From: Mesonia maritima
Lineage (GTDB): Bacteria > Bacteroidota > Bacteroidia > Flavobacteriales > Flavobacteriaceae
Reading direction: 5' to 3'
DNA: 64,000 nucleotides
Assembly (NCBI RefSeq): GCF_042433895.1
Contig: NZ_JBHLUA010000006.1
Span: 166,216-230,215 of the forward strand
Part shown: in pieces, positions 27,010 to 36,820 of the stretch
How positions within the stretch are numbered: the stretch's first letter is position 1
Layout of the letters: the number at the start of each line of letters is the position of its first letter
Translations under genes and position numbers: made by a program
The notes under the pieces: generated by a model
Databases searched by the model: none
What the model was told of the DNA's origin: nothing
The model's input: the letters and a program-made list of their open reading frames with translations, nothing else

Positions 27010-27133
27010 TTGGCATCGCCAAAGGATTTGATATTTCAAGGCTTGTCTTGAAAATGAAAATTTATTTCTAACATCATCCTAGATGAGTAGTGTGCTTACA
27101 CTCGTTAAACTTATACTAAAGTACTGTTATTAC

Positions 27134-27164
27134 TTGATTTGAAGTCTTAACTATTGTATTTTTG
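27134..27164 (+). promoter_or_regulatory. Promoter of dps
   Basis: TTG at 27134-27136 and TATTTTTG at 27157-27164 fit the -33/-7 pair with a 20-bp spacer, about 32 bp before the Dps ATG. The preceding 150 bp hold no gene that I can support. Confidence 0.65.
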
Positions 27165-27196
27165 AATAGAAAATAAAAAAACAATAATAAAAAGTT

Positions 27197-27688
27197 ATGG
27201 AGTATTTAAATTTAGATAGAGAAAAAACTTCTCATACGGTAAAAGAACTGAACATTTTATTAGCAGATTATCACTTATATTATCAGAAATTAAGAAATTT
27301 TCATTGGAATATTATTGGTAATAGCTTCTTCTATCTTCACGAAAAATTTGAAGAAATGTACGACGATGCTAAGCTAAAAGTAGACGAAATCGCCGAACGA
27401 ATTCTAACCTTACGTTACCAACCCATTAGCAACTATTCAGATTATTTAGAGCAATCTAATTTAAAAGAATCGCCTTCTGATATTACCGATGATAAAATGG
27501 TAAAAACTTTATTAAAAGATCACGGAACCGTTTTAAAACAAATGCGTAAAGTGGTTGAAGCTGCAGATGCAGCCGGAGACGAAGGAACAATTGATTTAAT
27601 TGGCGCATATATTAGAGAACTTGAAAAAACAAGTTGGATGTTAGATGCTTGGGTTATGAAAACAAAAGAAACTCATAAAGTTTTATAA
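27197..27688 (+). CDS. dps: Dps-family ferritin-like DNA-protection protein
   Basis: Dps forms a 12-subunit shell that oxidises iron with peroxide and stores it, protecting DNA. The 163-residue four-helix protein has the ferroxidase residues in FHWNIIGNSFFYLHEKFEEMYDDAKLKVDEIAERI: the histidine of FHWN, then H, E and D spaced as in the family. The N terminus is short and only mildly basic, so strong DNA binding through a tail is doubtful. The mscS gene follows at 12 bp. Confidence 0.93.
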   Translation: MEYLNLDREKTSHTVKELNILLADYHLYYQKLRNFHWNIIGNSFFYLHEKFEEMYDDAKLKVDEIAERILTLRYQPISNYSDYLEQSNLKESPSDITDDKMVKTLLKDHGTVLKQMRKVVEAADAAGDEGTIDLIGAYIRELEKTSWMLDAWVMKTKETHKVL

Positions 27689-27700
27689 GCATAAAAAACA

Positions 27701-28612
27701 ATGTTTGATAGTTTCGACATAGGAAAATCCATAGAAGGAATATGGAATAAAATGGCAGGTTGGCTGGATTCAATAATCCTTAACCTGCCAAATTTTATTT
27801 TGGCCACATTGGTCTTTATCATCTTTGTTTTCGTTGCAAAATACATTGGTAAAGGCTTCAATAACATATTTTTACGGCGTGGTGTTCAACATTCAATTCG
27901 TCAAATAAGTGTAAAAATTATTAAGGTAATTGTAATTGCCATTGGTTTTTTTATTGCGCTTGAACTTTTAAACCTAGACAAAATGCTCACCACTATTTTG
28001 GGAGCAGCAGGAGTTGTTGGTTTAGCAATTGGTTTGGCGCTACAAGGAACATTAAATAATACATTTTCTGGAATTATTTTAAGCTTTTTGCCCGAAATTC
28101 AAATTCATGATTGGGTAGAAACAAACGGTTACGCCGGCGAAGTTTTAGAAGTAAACCTGCGGAATATAATTATTAAAGAATCTGATAATAATCACGTGGT
28201 AATTCCCAATTCCATGATTGTGGAAGATACCTTTAAAAACTTTTCTCGAACCGCTCGATCCCGAGTTTTTGTAAACGTTGGCGTGGGTTATGAAAGTGAT
28301 CTAGAAAAAGTTGAAAAAATCACTACCGATGTCATTAAGAATTTATTTGATCAACAAGGCGAGGAAGAAGTTGAATTTGCTTATACCGAATTTGGCGATA
28401 GTTCCATTAATTTTGTAGTTCGCTTCTGGACCGACGTTAGTCGCCAAAAAGATATTTTAATGGCAAAACATAAAGCTATTCTAGGAATTAAGAAAGCTTA
28501 CAATGAACACGATATTAATATCCCATTCCCAATTCGAACTTTGGATTTTGGAAAAAATAAGTTTAGATCTGAGCGTCTCGAAATTGTAACTAAAAAAGAG
28601 GATGATGAATAA
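27701..28612 (+). CDS. mscS: MscS-family small-conductance mechanosensitive channel
   Basis: The 303-residue inner-membrane protein opens when turgor rises and releases solutes. It has three hydrophobic helices (about 27-48, 66-88 and 95-130). The third is the pore helix with alternating G/A packing, GAAGVVGLAIGLALQGTLNN, followed by the beta domain (GYAGEVLEVNLRNIIIKESDNN, VVIPNSMI) and an alpha/beta cytoplasmic cage. The size matches E. coli MscS (286). It is probably cotranscribed with dps and ends at a strong terminator. Confidence 0.94.
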   Translation: MFDSFDIGKSIEGIWNKMAGWLDSIILNLPNFILATLVFIIFVFVAKYIGKGFNNIFLRRGVQHSIRQISVKIIKVIVIAIGFFIALELLNLDKMLTTILGAAGVVGLAIGLALQGTLNNTFSGIILSFLPEIQIHDWVETNGYAGEVLEVNLRNIIIKESDNNHVVIPNSMIVEDTFKNFSRTARSRVFVNVGVGYESDLEKVEKITTDVIKNLFDQQGEEEVEFAYTEFGDSSINFVVRFWTDVSRQKDILMAKHKAILGIKKAYNEHDINIPFPIRTLDFGKNKFRSERLEIVTKKEDDE

Positions 28613-28630
28613 ATTATTCTGTTAATGTGC

Positions 28631-28666
28631 ATAAAAAAGCCTGAGAAATTTCTCAGGCTTTTTTAT
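28631..28666. terminator. Bidirectional intrinsic terminator
   Basis: Perfect 18-bp inverted repeat, ATAAAAAAGCCTGAGAAA with its complement directly next to it (effective loop AATT), with A and T runs. It serves mscS and probably the minus-strand gene beyond. Confidence 0.92.
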
Positions 28667-28762
28667 TTCACTATCTCTCTACTACTTTTTAAAATAATAG
28701 AAACTCGGAAGAGATTTGAAACTATTAAAATAATTGGTTTTTATATTATTTGAATAGTAATT

Positions 28763-29230
28763 TTAAATTGTCTTTTCAACAAGATTTTTTATAAAAAATT
28801 CACTCACGATTATTTTGCGTTTGTGATACATCTTTTTTCTTTTCTTACTAATTTGATCCTCTGTTTTCAACTTCGTTCTTAAATACACTTTATATACAGG
28901 CGGTCTTATTAGACTATATGAAAAATTCCAAGATTTAATTTCGTTTATAAAATTATTCCCGTATTTCGATAAAAATTGATTTTCAGAAATTCCTAGAATT
29001 AAATTCTGAGTGGTTTTTTTATCTGATTCAATTGGTATTATTTTTCCGCTTTCGGATTCCACCAATATTATATCATTTTCAGAATCAATTTTTAAAATTG
29101 AATGTGGTTTCCAAGCGAATATTTTGACTTGAGAAACACCTAATCTTTTATGAACATCTGCTTTTGCTTGATTTAAAGTGGTTCCACTATTTAAAACAGA
29201 CCTAAATATTATGTCCAAAAATTTAATCAC
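28763..29230 (-). CDS. Hypothetical protein of unknown function
   Basis: The 155-residue frame begins MIKFLDIIFRSVLNSGTTLNQAKADVHKRLG and is soluble, with no signal peptide. The central part alternates beta-like strands (SILKIDSENDIILVESESGK) and the C terminus is basic (KKRKKMYHKRKIIVSEFF). I recognise no family. It is an isolated gene, transcribed against mscS, with an AT-rich flank. Base composition is even lower in GC than its neighbours, so recent acquisition is possible but not shown. Confidence 0.55.
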   Translation of the reverse strand: MIKFLDIIFRSVLNSGTTLNQAKADVHKRLGVSQVKIFAWKPHSILKIDSENDIILVESESGKIIPIESDKKTTQNLILGISENQFLSKYGNNFINEIKSWNFSYSLIRPPVYKVYLRTKLKTEDQISKKRKKMYHKRKIIVSEFFIKNLVEKTI

Positions 29231-29322
29231 ACGTTTTACAAATACTAATTAATAGTTCTAATCTTAAATATAACTTTTAGTCGTTTTTAAATCTTCTTTA
29301 TTCAGTATTTAACCTCAACGAT

Positions 29323-32300
29323 TTAAAATCTAAATCCGAAACCAAAACTAAATCGTATTCCGTCTTCCCCGTGAAAAAGATTGAAGGTTCCATTTACTGC
29401 TTCAGCACTATTAATCCAAATTCCGCCGCCATAATCGTTATGATAAGTGTGACTATTATCGCCATCTAACCAAACTCTACCTAAATCTCCACCTATAAAA
29501 GCACCGATTTGAAAGGGTAAAAAAGCGGTTTTAATTCTCCCGATACTGTAGCGCAAATCTCCACCGAATGCCAAGGCGCTTTCGCCGGTAAAACGTTCAT
29601 TTCGGTAACCTCTTAAACCGGTATCACCACCTAATTGTGCGGCTTGATAAAATTCAAAATCATCGCCAAAATTAACTTGCGATTGAACTTTGGTGCGTAA
29701 AACCCATTTTCTGTTTTGAGAGATCGCATTATAAAATTCTAAAGAAGGATGTAAATAACCGTAATAATTTTCTGGTTTTTTAGTGTTCATTTTTCCTCCC
29801 AGAATTAACTTGAAATCCATTCCTTGAGTGGGATTTAAAATGTCGTCGTAACTCTCATAACCGTAGGTTGCTTCTAATCCTGCGAAATATTTTCTGCTAT
29901 AAAAATCTTCATCATCGGTGGTGAATTGTTCGGCTAAAAATCGCCCTTGTGAATTTTCAACTTCAACCGATTCGAAAGTTGCTACATATCTAAAAAGACT
30001 TCCATACGGACTTTTCTTTACAAAACCTGCGGAAGCTCCTATTTTACTGATTTTTACTCGGTTGTAATCGAAATCTTCTCCTAATTCTTCTTCAGGATTT
30101 ATGGTTTCATTTCCGTAGCCAAAAAAGTTTGTTGCAAAATTTGGGCTGGTAAAATGTGCGCCAACTACTAAATTATAAGCTCCTATAATTCTTGCAAAAT
30201 TTCCTGTATACTCTAAATCGTAGCCTTGCGTGGCGAAATAATAACCTGCTCTAAATTTATGTTGTGATGTAAATGGATTTCGTTTAAAACCATTATCGGT
30301 ATAAATGGCTTGCAAACCTATTTTAACACCATCATCTGGGTTATAGCCAACACCCGGCAAAATAGCACTTGTAGTAAAAATTTTCTTATCCTTATCATAA
30401 ATATTTTGTTCATAATTATCGGACAATCTAATTTTTGCTCCTTCCGCTTCTTTAAAGGTATTGGGTTTAGATTTGTGATCGTAAATTTTAAGTTTTTTTC
30501 CGTTTTTTATTTTATAGATATCGTTATTTTGACCGCCGATAATTCGCATAAAAATGTAATTATCTCCTTCTCCACTTACAGTAATCACATCGTCGTCATC
30601 TAACCCATAAAGCCAAATTTCTTTTGTTTCTTTTTTATCGTAAATTTTTCTACTTGCTAAATCTTTGCGTTCTCCATCTTTATTTCGCCAGATTTCAATT
30701 TTGGTTTTTCCATCTGGCATTCGGGTTACATCTAAATAATCGTCTTTATCGGTAGCGGTTACAATCGCTAATTTTGCAAAATATTTATAATATCGTTCGG
30801 TAATATCTACAATATTATCTCTTCTTCCTTTTACTTTTTCAATTAGATTTTTAGTAGATTCTGAATCTTGAACTTCTTCGGGCATTTTACTGAAAGCTTC
30901 TTCAATAACTTCATCAGTAATATTTTCTTGAATGAATCTAGCTTGCTTTAGCCATTCTTCTTTTCCTACATTCTGAATTAATGAGCGATCTAAACCGACG
31001 GCGGCTGTGTTAAACCATTCGATGTCGTCGAGATCTTCTCCATATTTTCCGAATTGTTTTGCGAATCCTGTAAGACCTCGCAAAGTTGCAAAAAAAGCAC
31101 CATCGAAGTTTGAAAAAACTTGGTCCCGATCTCTTGGAATAGGTTTAAAAATATGTTTTCCCTCAGGAGTTTCAAATTCTGCCCAACGCCATTGATCTTT
31201 GTGTCTGTCCCAATCACCCACCAGCATATCAAAAATTCTAGCTTTTATATATTCGGCTTCATCTAAATTATATTTTTCATCTCTTCGCATGCGATCGAAA
31301 AGTCCTTCTGTGCTTTGAATATCGTGATTTGGAGAACCAAAAAATTCTGCACCCATCCAATGTTCTTCGGGACGTTCAACAATCATATATAATTCGTCCC
31401 CATAACTTTCATTATATTTCTCTAAAGCACGTTGTTTAGGCATATAAATAACTTTAGGATTTGTATGATAAATCCCCACAGCTTCTGATAAGGTTGGAAT
31501 AGCAAGAAATGCGTACGGGTGAGAAGCGGTATAAAAATCGCTGATGGCACTTTCAGCAACAGTATTTTCAAATCTATTTTCAACGGATTGTTCTTTAAAT
31601 GCTACCGTTTGAATAAATTGAACCGCGCTCTTTTTTAAAGCTCGAATATTGTATTCCCGTTTTTGTTTATCGCGCACCCGAATTGAGCGTGTTTGATGAC
31701 CACCGCCGGCTCTCATAACTTCTAAACCACCGTACATTGTATCTAAAATAGCGACATCAGCTTTAATTTTTTTTCCGTATAAATCACGGTAATGATCTCC
31801 CCAAACGCTTTCGTAAACTTCTCCTTTTTCAGTTTCTAGTGGTTTGTAAATGGAAGCTTCAATCTGTTTTGGTAGGTTTAAATTTTTAGGCAATTTACTT
31901 ACATCATAGGTTCTTGGACCGGCAAGTACTTCTTTTTGAAATAATAACTTAGGATTGCTTTTATCGGTTGTTCCGTAAAAACTTACCCAAGATGAACCGT
32001 CTTTAAAGACATCATAAATTGCAAAACCTTGATCGGAATAGGCAAAAACACCATCGTTACGTAAACTTGCAAAACTTGATTTAGAACCTGAACCGGAAAT
32101 TATTTGTTTTATACTATCGTGTTCTACGTACTGTAAATTATGCTCATGGCCCGAAATATAAACTACCCGATGATAATCTGAAGATAAAGTTTCGAGTCTT
32201 CTTACCAAAGATTTGTAACGCTCATTCTGCTTATCTTGAATAGAAACTCCACCAGTTGTTCTTACCAACATGGCTAGCGAGCCTAAAATTGGAAGTGGTA

Positions 32301-33063
32301 ATTTGCGTTGTGATGGATATAAGTGTCGATTGAAATGATAATTTCCGCCATGAACACCATTGGTATACATCGGATGGTGCATCGCCATAATTACCGTTTT
32401 ATTTTGGCTCTTTTTGAGTTCAGTTTCTACTTCAGTAAAAAGTGCCTCTCGGGTTTTTCTTTCGGGGCAGTTATCGTTAATGGTAGGGTTTTTATCCCAA
32501 TCTTCTAAATACCATTGTGAATCAATAATAATCATGGTAATATCATCTGTAATATCACGAATGGCTAAACCACATCCAGGAACCGGATCCCAAATATTTT
32601 TTTTATCTTTTAATTTCTTTTTGATATATTCAGCTTGATCTTCAACACCGTCAATTCCATTTGCGTACCAATCATGATTTCCGGGAATAAAAAGAACTTC
32701 TCCTTTAAAATTTTCGATGGCATCTAACTGCGCATCAATTCTATATTCTGCTTGCAATCTTCCGGGATCGTCTTCATCTGGCATTCCTACGGGATAAATA
32801 TTATCACCGGGAAAAATAACATACGAGTTTTTAGTTTCTACTGAATCTACTAATTTTTTAAACGCTTGCAATCCGCTGGAAGAACCACCGGGTTGCGAAT
32901 AGCCGGCATCACCTATTACAAAAAACCGTTGATCTATTTCTTTATTTTCTGGGTAATTAAAATTTTTAGTAGGTTCACCTTCTCGGTATTTTGCATCGTA
33001 GGTTGCGCAACCTCCTAAAACCATTACTGCTAAAACTGTTAGAAGTATGTTATTTTTTTTCAT
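29323..33063 (-). CDS. Metallophosphoesterase fused to an outer-membrane beta-barrel (BamA-like C terminus), lipoprotein
   Basis: The 1246-residue protein begins with a lipoprotein signal (VLAVMVLGGCATYD). Residues about 45-370 form a calcineurin-like phosphoesterase: GDAGY, FPGDNIYPVG, IPGNHDW, MHHPMYTNGVHGG and SGHEHNLQY are the metal-binding motifs, all intact. A central region (about 400-850) has the phrase GDWDRHKDQWRWAEF. The last 350 residues alternate strands as in BamA/TamA surface-antigen barrels (QAAQLGGDTGLRGYRNERFTGESALAFGG) and end in phenylalanine (FSFGFGFRF). It should sit in the outer membrane with the phosphatase on one face. The substrate is unknown. Confidence 0.85.
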   Translation of the reverse strand: MKKNNILLTVLAVMVLGGCATYDAKYREGEPTKNFNYPENKEIDQRFFVIGDAGYSQPGGSSSGLQAFKKLVDSVETKNSYVIFPGDNIYPVGMPDEDDPGRLQAEYRIDAQLDAIENFKGEVLFIPGNHDWYANGIDGVEDQAEYIKKKLKDKKNIWDPVPGCGLAIRDITDDITMIIIDSQWYLEDWDKNPTINDNCPERKTREALFTEVETELKKSQNKTVIMAMHHPMYTNGVHGGNYHFNRHLYPSQRKLPLPILGSLAMLVRTTGGVSIQDKQNERYKSLVRRLETLSSDYHRVVYISGHEHNLQYVEHDSIKQIISGSGSKSSFASLRNDGVFAYSDQGFAIYDVFKDGSSWVSFYGTTDKSNPKLLFQKEVLAGPRTYDVSKLPKNLNLPKQIEASIYKPLETEKGEVYESVWGDHYRDLYGKKIKADVAILDTMYGGLEVMRAGGGHQTRSIRVRDKQKREYNIRALKKSAVQFIQTVAFKEQSVENRFENTVAESAISDFYTASHPYAFLAIPTLSEAVGIYHTNPKVIYMPKQRALEKYNESYGDELYMIVERPEEHWMGAEFFGSPNHDIQSTEGLFDRMRRDEKYNLDEAEYIKARIFDMLVGDWDRHKDQWRWAEFETPEGKHIFKPIPRDRDQVFSNFDGAFFATLRGLTGFAKQFGKYGEDLDDIEWFNTAAVGLDRSLIQNVGKEEWLKQARFIQENITDEVIEEAFSKMPEEVQDSESTKNLIEKVKGRRDNIVDITERYYKYFAKLAIVTATDKDDYLDVTRMPDGKTKIEIWRNKDGERKDLASRKIYDKKETKEIWLYGLDDDDVITVSGEGDNYIFMRIIGGQNNDIYKIKNGKKLKIYDHKSKPNTFKEAEGAKIRLSDNYEQNIYDKDKKIFTTSAILPGVGYNPDDGVKIGLQAIYTDNGFKRNPFTSQHKFRAGYYFATQGYDLEYTGNFARIIGAYNLVVGAHFTSPNFATNFFGYGNETINPEEELGEDFDYNRVKISKIGASAGFVKKSPYGSLFRYVATFESVEVENSQGRFLAEQFTTDDEDFYSRKYFAGLEATYGYESYDDILNPTQGMDFKLILGGKMNTKKPENYYGYLHPSLEFYNAISQNRKWVLRTKVQSQVNFGDDFEFYQAAQLGGDTGLRGYRNERFTGESALAFGGDLRYSIGRIKTAFLPFQIGAFIGGDLGRVWLDGDNSHTYHNDYGGGIWINSAEAVNGTFNLFHGEDGIRFSFGFGFRF

Positions 33064-33121
33064 AGAAATTTATTGGTCAATTTTTTTTGTAATTTGGCTA
33101 TGATAAAACCACTAGGACTAT

Positions 33122-34306
33122 ATGGATAATATTCTTGAGAAAACAGATGAGTTTGTACTTAATTTATTTAAGGAAAAGCTTCCTAATACTTTCATCTATC
33201 ACAACTACAATCACACACAGCGTGTGGTTAAAAGTACTAAAGAATTAATTGAAAATTCTCAAATTAATGTTAAAGAAGAAAAGGTACTCTTACTGTCAGC
33301 CTGGCTTCACGATACAGGTTATATAGTCGCTAAAAACGGGCACGAATTAGAAAGCGCGAAAATAGCTGAAGATTTTCTTAAAGAACAAGGCGAAGACGAA
33401 GAAACAATTAAAGAAGTGAAACGCTGTATTCTTGCTACGGAAATGGATGTAGTCCCAGAAGATAAACTGGAAAAAATAATTAGAGATGCAGATTCTTCGC
33501 ATTTAGCCAAAGATTATTTTGAAGAAACTACTGAATTTTTACGTCAAGAATTAAAGCTTCACGGAATAGCCTATTTCAGTCCGAATGAATGGATTCAAGA
33601 AAACATTAAACTTTTTACCGAAAAGCATAAATTTTATACTGATTATGCTACGCGAGAATGGCGACCTAAAAAAAATGACAATTTACTTTCGCTGTTAAAA
33701 AAGCAACGCAAGAAAAAGAAAAAATTAGAAAAAGAAGATGCTAAAGCTAAACTTAAAGCAAAATATAAAAGTGAAAACCCCGATAGAAGTCGGCAAACTA
33801 TTTACAGGACTACGTTACGTAATCACATTAAATTAAGTGATATTGCCGATACAAAGGCCAACATTCTTCTTTCAGTAAATGCCATTATTATTTCACTTGC
33901 TTTGGCAAATATAATTCCGAAGTTGGATGCCGATTCTAATAAGCATTTAATGATTCCTACCTTGGTATTGGTTTGTTTTAGTGTTGCTTCTATAATTTTA
34001 TCGATTATGTCTACGCGCCCAAATGTTACCACTGGCGAGTTTACCAAAGAACAGATTAAGAAGCGGGAAGTAAATATTCTTTTCTTCGGAAACTTTCATA
34101 AAATGCCGTTCGATCAATACAATTGGGCGATGAACGAAATTTTAAATGATCAAGATTATATGTATGAAGCGCTTACGAAAGATTTGTATTTACTCGGGGT
34201 AGTTTTAAATAGGAAATACAAAATTTTACGATGGACCTATACCATATTTATGACCGGAATAATTATTTCTGTAATTAGTTTTGTAATCGCATTTTGGTCA
34301 ATGTAA
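33122..34306 (+). CDS. HD-domain phosphohydrolase with PycTM-like membrane domain
   Basis: The 394-residue protein has an N-terminal HD domain (about 20-180): HNYNHTQRV, LLSAWLHDTGY (His63-Asp64) and the distal aspartate in IRDADSSHLAKDYF. A lysine-rich coiled linker (192-215) follows. The C-terminal module starts LSDIADTKANILLSVNAIII and has three membrane helices (247-265, 277-296, 372-393) with FGNFHKMPFDQYNWAM between. That module matches the PycTM/DUF5706 type used as a membrane effector in Pycsar defence. HD proteins of this kind usually hydrolyse nucleotides or cyclic nucleotides. No cyclase gene is in reach, so a complete Pycsar system is not shown. It is convergent with, and overlaps by 9 bp, the GAF-like gene. 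Confidence 0.8.
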   Translation: MDNILEKTDEFVLNLFKEKLPNTFIYHNYNHTQRVVKSTKELIENSQINVKEEKVLLLSAWLHDTGYIVAKNGHELESAKIAEDFLKEQGEDEETIKEVKRCILATEMDVVPEDKLEKIIRDADSSHLAKDYFEETTEFLRQELKLHGIAYFSPNEWIQENIKLFTEKHKFYTDYATREWRPKKNDNLLSLLKKQRKKKKKLEKEDAKAKLKAKYKSENPDRSRQTIYRTTLRNHIKLSDIADTKANILLSVNAIIISLALANIIPKLDADSNKHLMIPTLVLVCFSVASIILSIMSTRPNVTTGEFTKEQIKKREVNILFFGNFHKMPFDQYNWAMNEILNDQDYMYEALTKDLYLLGVVLNRKYKILRWTYTIFMTGIIISVISFVIAFWSM

Positions 34307-36670
34307 TTCTTCCATCAATCCTTCATAAGTAAAGGTTTCTTTATCATCGGGATTATCATCTTTATGGTAAAGAACCTCTACTCTTATCGCTTTTAAACCT
34401 ACAACTCCCTGAACGTCTTCCAGCTCTAACAACTCTACATTTTCGCCTAAATATTTCTTGCTCTGTAAATATTTAATGTAGCGTAAATATTCCCGTTGAT
34501 CTGATTTCTGAGAATAAATAATCGCTATTTTTCCTTTCTGGGTTATTCGCTCTTCAGTATCTTTTATGTACGCTTTATCGATTCGTTTTTTAATGATTTC
34601 GAAACGCGCATTGTACGTTCCATCTACATCGAATTTTTTCTCATCCATTCGGTAACGAATAGACAAGGTTGAATTGAAAACTAAGATTAGTGAAGCCGCA
34701 TCTAGCTTTAACGGCATATCTTTTTGAATGTGATAGAATTTATTTTCCATTTCACACATTACTTGTAATTGCCACAGCCGAAGATTAAAAAGATAAACTT
34801 CACTAAACGGACGATTTTTCGTCATTTCTTCTCCAATATAAATGTTGTGGTCTACTCCATCGGTTTTGTAACGTTCAAAATAATGTGGGAAAATTTTCTG
34901 CGCGTCTATCTGTTTTCTATCGATAAATCGGGCTAACGTTCTGTTGATACGTTGTACGGTATCGTCATAATTTTTTCGTTCATTATAAATCACTCCACTT
35001 TCAGGATCGATACATTCGCTGTATTTTTTAATTTTCTTCTTCAGTTTAGAAGACTGTTTTTTTAAGTGATTCATTAAAGGTTTTATTTCCCTGTAAATGA
35101 AATTTATAATGCGTTGCTCGCTCGAAGCGTTTAAATTTTCTTTTAAATCACTACTAAACTCTTCAATTCTGAATTTTACTTGCTCATAAATGGGTAATTC
35201 TTCAATTTCACAAGCATCTTCTATAATATGGATAATAAGTTCTAATTGTTTCAGTAAATCTTTTTGAATTGCTTTATTCCGCTCGTCTGAAGAACCTACA
35301 ATATCAATTTGTCCATAAAGCGGATATACGTTATGAAACGCAATATCTCGAAAAGAAGAAACCCCATCGTTATCTAAATCGTTAATATAGCGTTTGGCTT
35401 CTTCTTCAAAAATCCATAAAACACTTGGATGAATAGACGTACATTCACTTTGGATAACCGCTTTAATTCTATTTTCGAATTCGGCGCTATTGCGTTCTAC
35501 CGCAGTGGTGATATAAGGTAAAATATCTTCTAATTTTACTGCGTTTATGCTGTTTAATTCATTTTTTCGATAAGATACAAGTTCTAGCACAGCAAGCAAT
35601 TGGCCGTTTTTTGACATTGGTGCAAGTACGCAGCTTTTTATCTCATTGGTTAATAAGTTTTCCGATAATAAATTATGTGAGGTTTTCATTGCATAATCTT
35701 CAACGTTTGCAATGCTAAAGTACTTTTTGGTTTCTAATAAATTTTCATAAGCCTTTTTACATAAAATACGTCCGCAGTCTCGCTCTTCTTCCCCATTTAA
35801 AATAAAACTTTTTATTTTGCCGTTTTCCATTTTATAAAAACTGGCATCGTATTTATTAAACATGGTAAAACCAACCCGCAAATCTGGAATTTTGTATATA
35901 GATCTAAAAATCTCAACTAAACTGCTAATGTTTTCTTCATCGGGAATTCTATTGCTTAACAGTTCTGTTTTTAAATCAGAAATTCCGTCATCTACCGTCA
36001 CATCAGTTAAATTCATTATTACAAAACCTTTAAAAACCCAACTTAAGGGTGGGAATTTTTCTTTCCAAAGTTCAATATCGTCCGTGTTTTGTATTAATTT
36101 ATCTACATCTTCTTCTGAAATTTCTTGTGCTTTATCGGTAGGCTCAAAAGTTACAAAGTCCGCATTAACTGCCAATCTGTAATGACGCATAATTCCGTTT
36201 TCATCGGGAATATCAAAATAAAAAGGTCTTGTAAAATCTACGTTATAACCATAATATTGATTTAAAATCATAATACAGCCGTAAACGTAATCTAATTCTG
36301 AACTTTGGTTTCTAATTTCCAGTTTATAATCTTTACCAGCTTTTTTTAAAATTTCATCAAACCTTCCAGAAGAATTAAAAATAATATTATTTCGAGGCGT
36401 AGAAGCTGCCTTAATTTCATTATTAGTTAAAATATTCGGAAAAAGATCATCTAATAAAATTTCTATAGGAATTTTATGTTTCTCTAAATCTTTTTTACTG
36501 TCTATACCACTTTCAAGTTTAGGAAAGTCCTTAACATACGTAAGCATTTTTTCCAGATACTCTTTCGCAATTGGTTTTTCTTCATTTTTGGCACGTTCGC
36601 GATAGGCATCAATCACTTTCTTAAAGCCAATTTTTACTAAAAACGGATAGTCTTTATCTTTATTTATCAT
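34298..36670 (-). CDS. Large GAF-like domain protein of unknown function
   Basis: The 790-residue soluble protein has no signal peptide or membrane helix. It begins MINKDKDYPFLVKIGFKKVID. Residues about 215-400 look like a GAF-type sensor domain, ending KSCVLAPMSKNGQLLAVLELVSYRKNELN, the usual last strands and helix of a GAF fold. A helical region (400-600) with many charged residues follows, then a C-terminal part of mixed strands (KIAIIYSQKSDQREYLRYIK) that I cannot place. It lacks any histidine kinase, GGDEF or DNA-binding output motif. Relatives occur in Bacteroidota as GAF-domain proteins without a function. Tail-to-tail overlap with the HD-PycTM gene is the only contextual clue. Confidence 0.65.
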   Translation of the reverse strand: MINKDKDYPFLVKIGFKKVIDAYRERAKNEEKPIAKEYLEKMLTYVKDFPKLESGIDSKKDLEKHKIPIEILLDDLFPNILTNNEIKAASTPRNNIIFNSSGRFDEILKKAGKDYKLEIRNQSSELDYVYGCIMILNQYYGYNVDFTRPFYFDIPDENGIMRHYRLAVNADFVTFEPTDKAQEISEEDVDKLIQNTDDIELWKEKFPPLSWVFKGFVIMNLTDVTVDDGISDLKTELLSNRIPDEENISSLVEIFRSIYKIPDLRVGFTMFNKYDASFYKMENGKIKSFILNGEEERDCGRILCKKAYENLLETKKYFSIANVEDYAMKTSHNLLSENLLTNEIKSCVLAPMSKNGQLLAVLELVSYRKNELNSINAVKLEDILPYITTAVERNSAEFENRIKAVIQSECTSIHPSVLWIFEEEAKRYINDLDNDGVSSFRDIAFHNVYPLYGQIDIVGSSDERNKAIQKDLLKQLELIIHIIEDACEIEELPIYEQVKFRIEEFSSDLKENLNASSEQRIINFIYREIKPLMNHLKKQSSKLKKKIKKYSECIDPESGVIYNERKNYDDTVQRINRTLARFIDRKQIDAQKIFPHYFERYKTDGVDHNIYIGEEMTKNRPFSEVYLFNLRLWQLQVMCEMENKFYHIQKDMPLKLDAASLILVFNSTLSIRYRMDEKKFDVDGTYNARFEIIKKRIDKAYIKDTEERITQKGKIAIIYSQKSDQREYLRYIKYLQSKKYLGENVELLELEDVQGVVGLKAIRVEVLYHKDDNPDDKETFTYEGLMEELH

Positions 36671-36792
36671 TAGTTAAACAGTAATTCAATAAGTTTTAGA
36701 CAATTTAGGCTATTGCAAATGTTTGTCAAATTATGTTAAGTAAAATTAACAATATTTTAGTTTTTAACACCCTAAAAACGCTAGAAGTTAAT

Positions 36793-36800
36793 TACTTTTG
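36793..36800 (+). promoter_or_regulatory. -7 promoter box TACTTTTG of the thioredoxin lipoprotein gene
   Basis: Exact TAnnTTTG match 20 bp before the ATG at 36821, in the 150-bp divergent region with the GAF-like gene. The upstream -33 element is T-rich without a clear TTG. Confidence 0.65.
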
Positions 36801-36820
36801 CAACTAAATTCTAAAATATA

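Noticed and set aside
28763..29230. Mobile-element or phage remnant
   Set aside because: No transposase, integrase, terminal repeats or target duplication flank it; it is only an unrecognised single gene.
33122..34306. A complete Pycsar defence system
   Set aside because: Only the PycTM-like module is visible; no adenylate or guanylate cyclase-like (PycC) gene lies within reach, and the neighbours are housekeeping-like.
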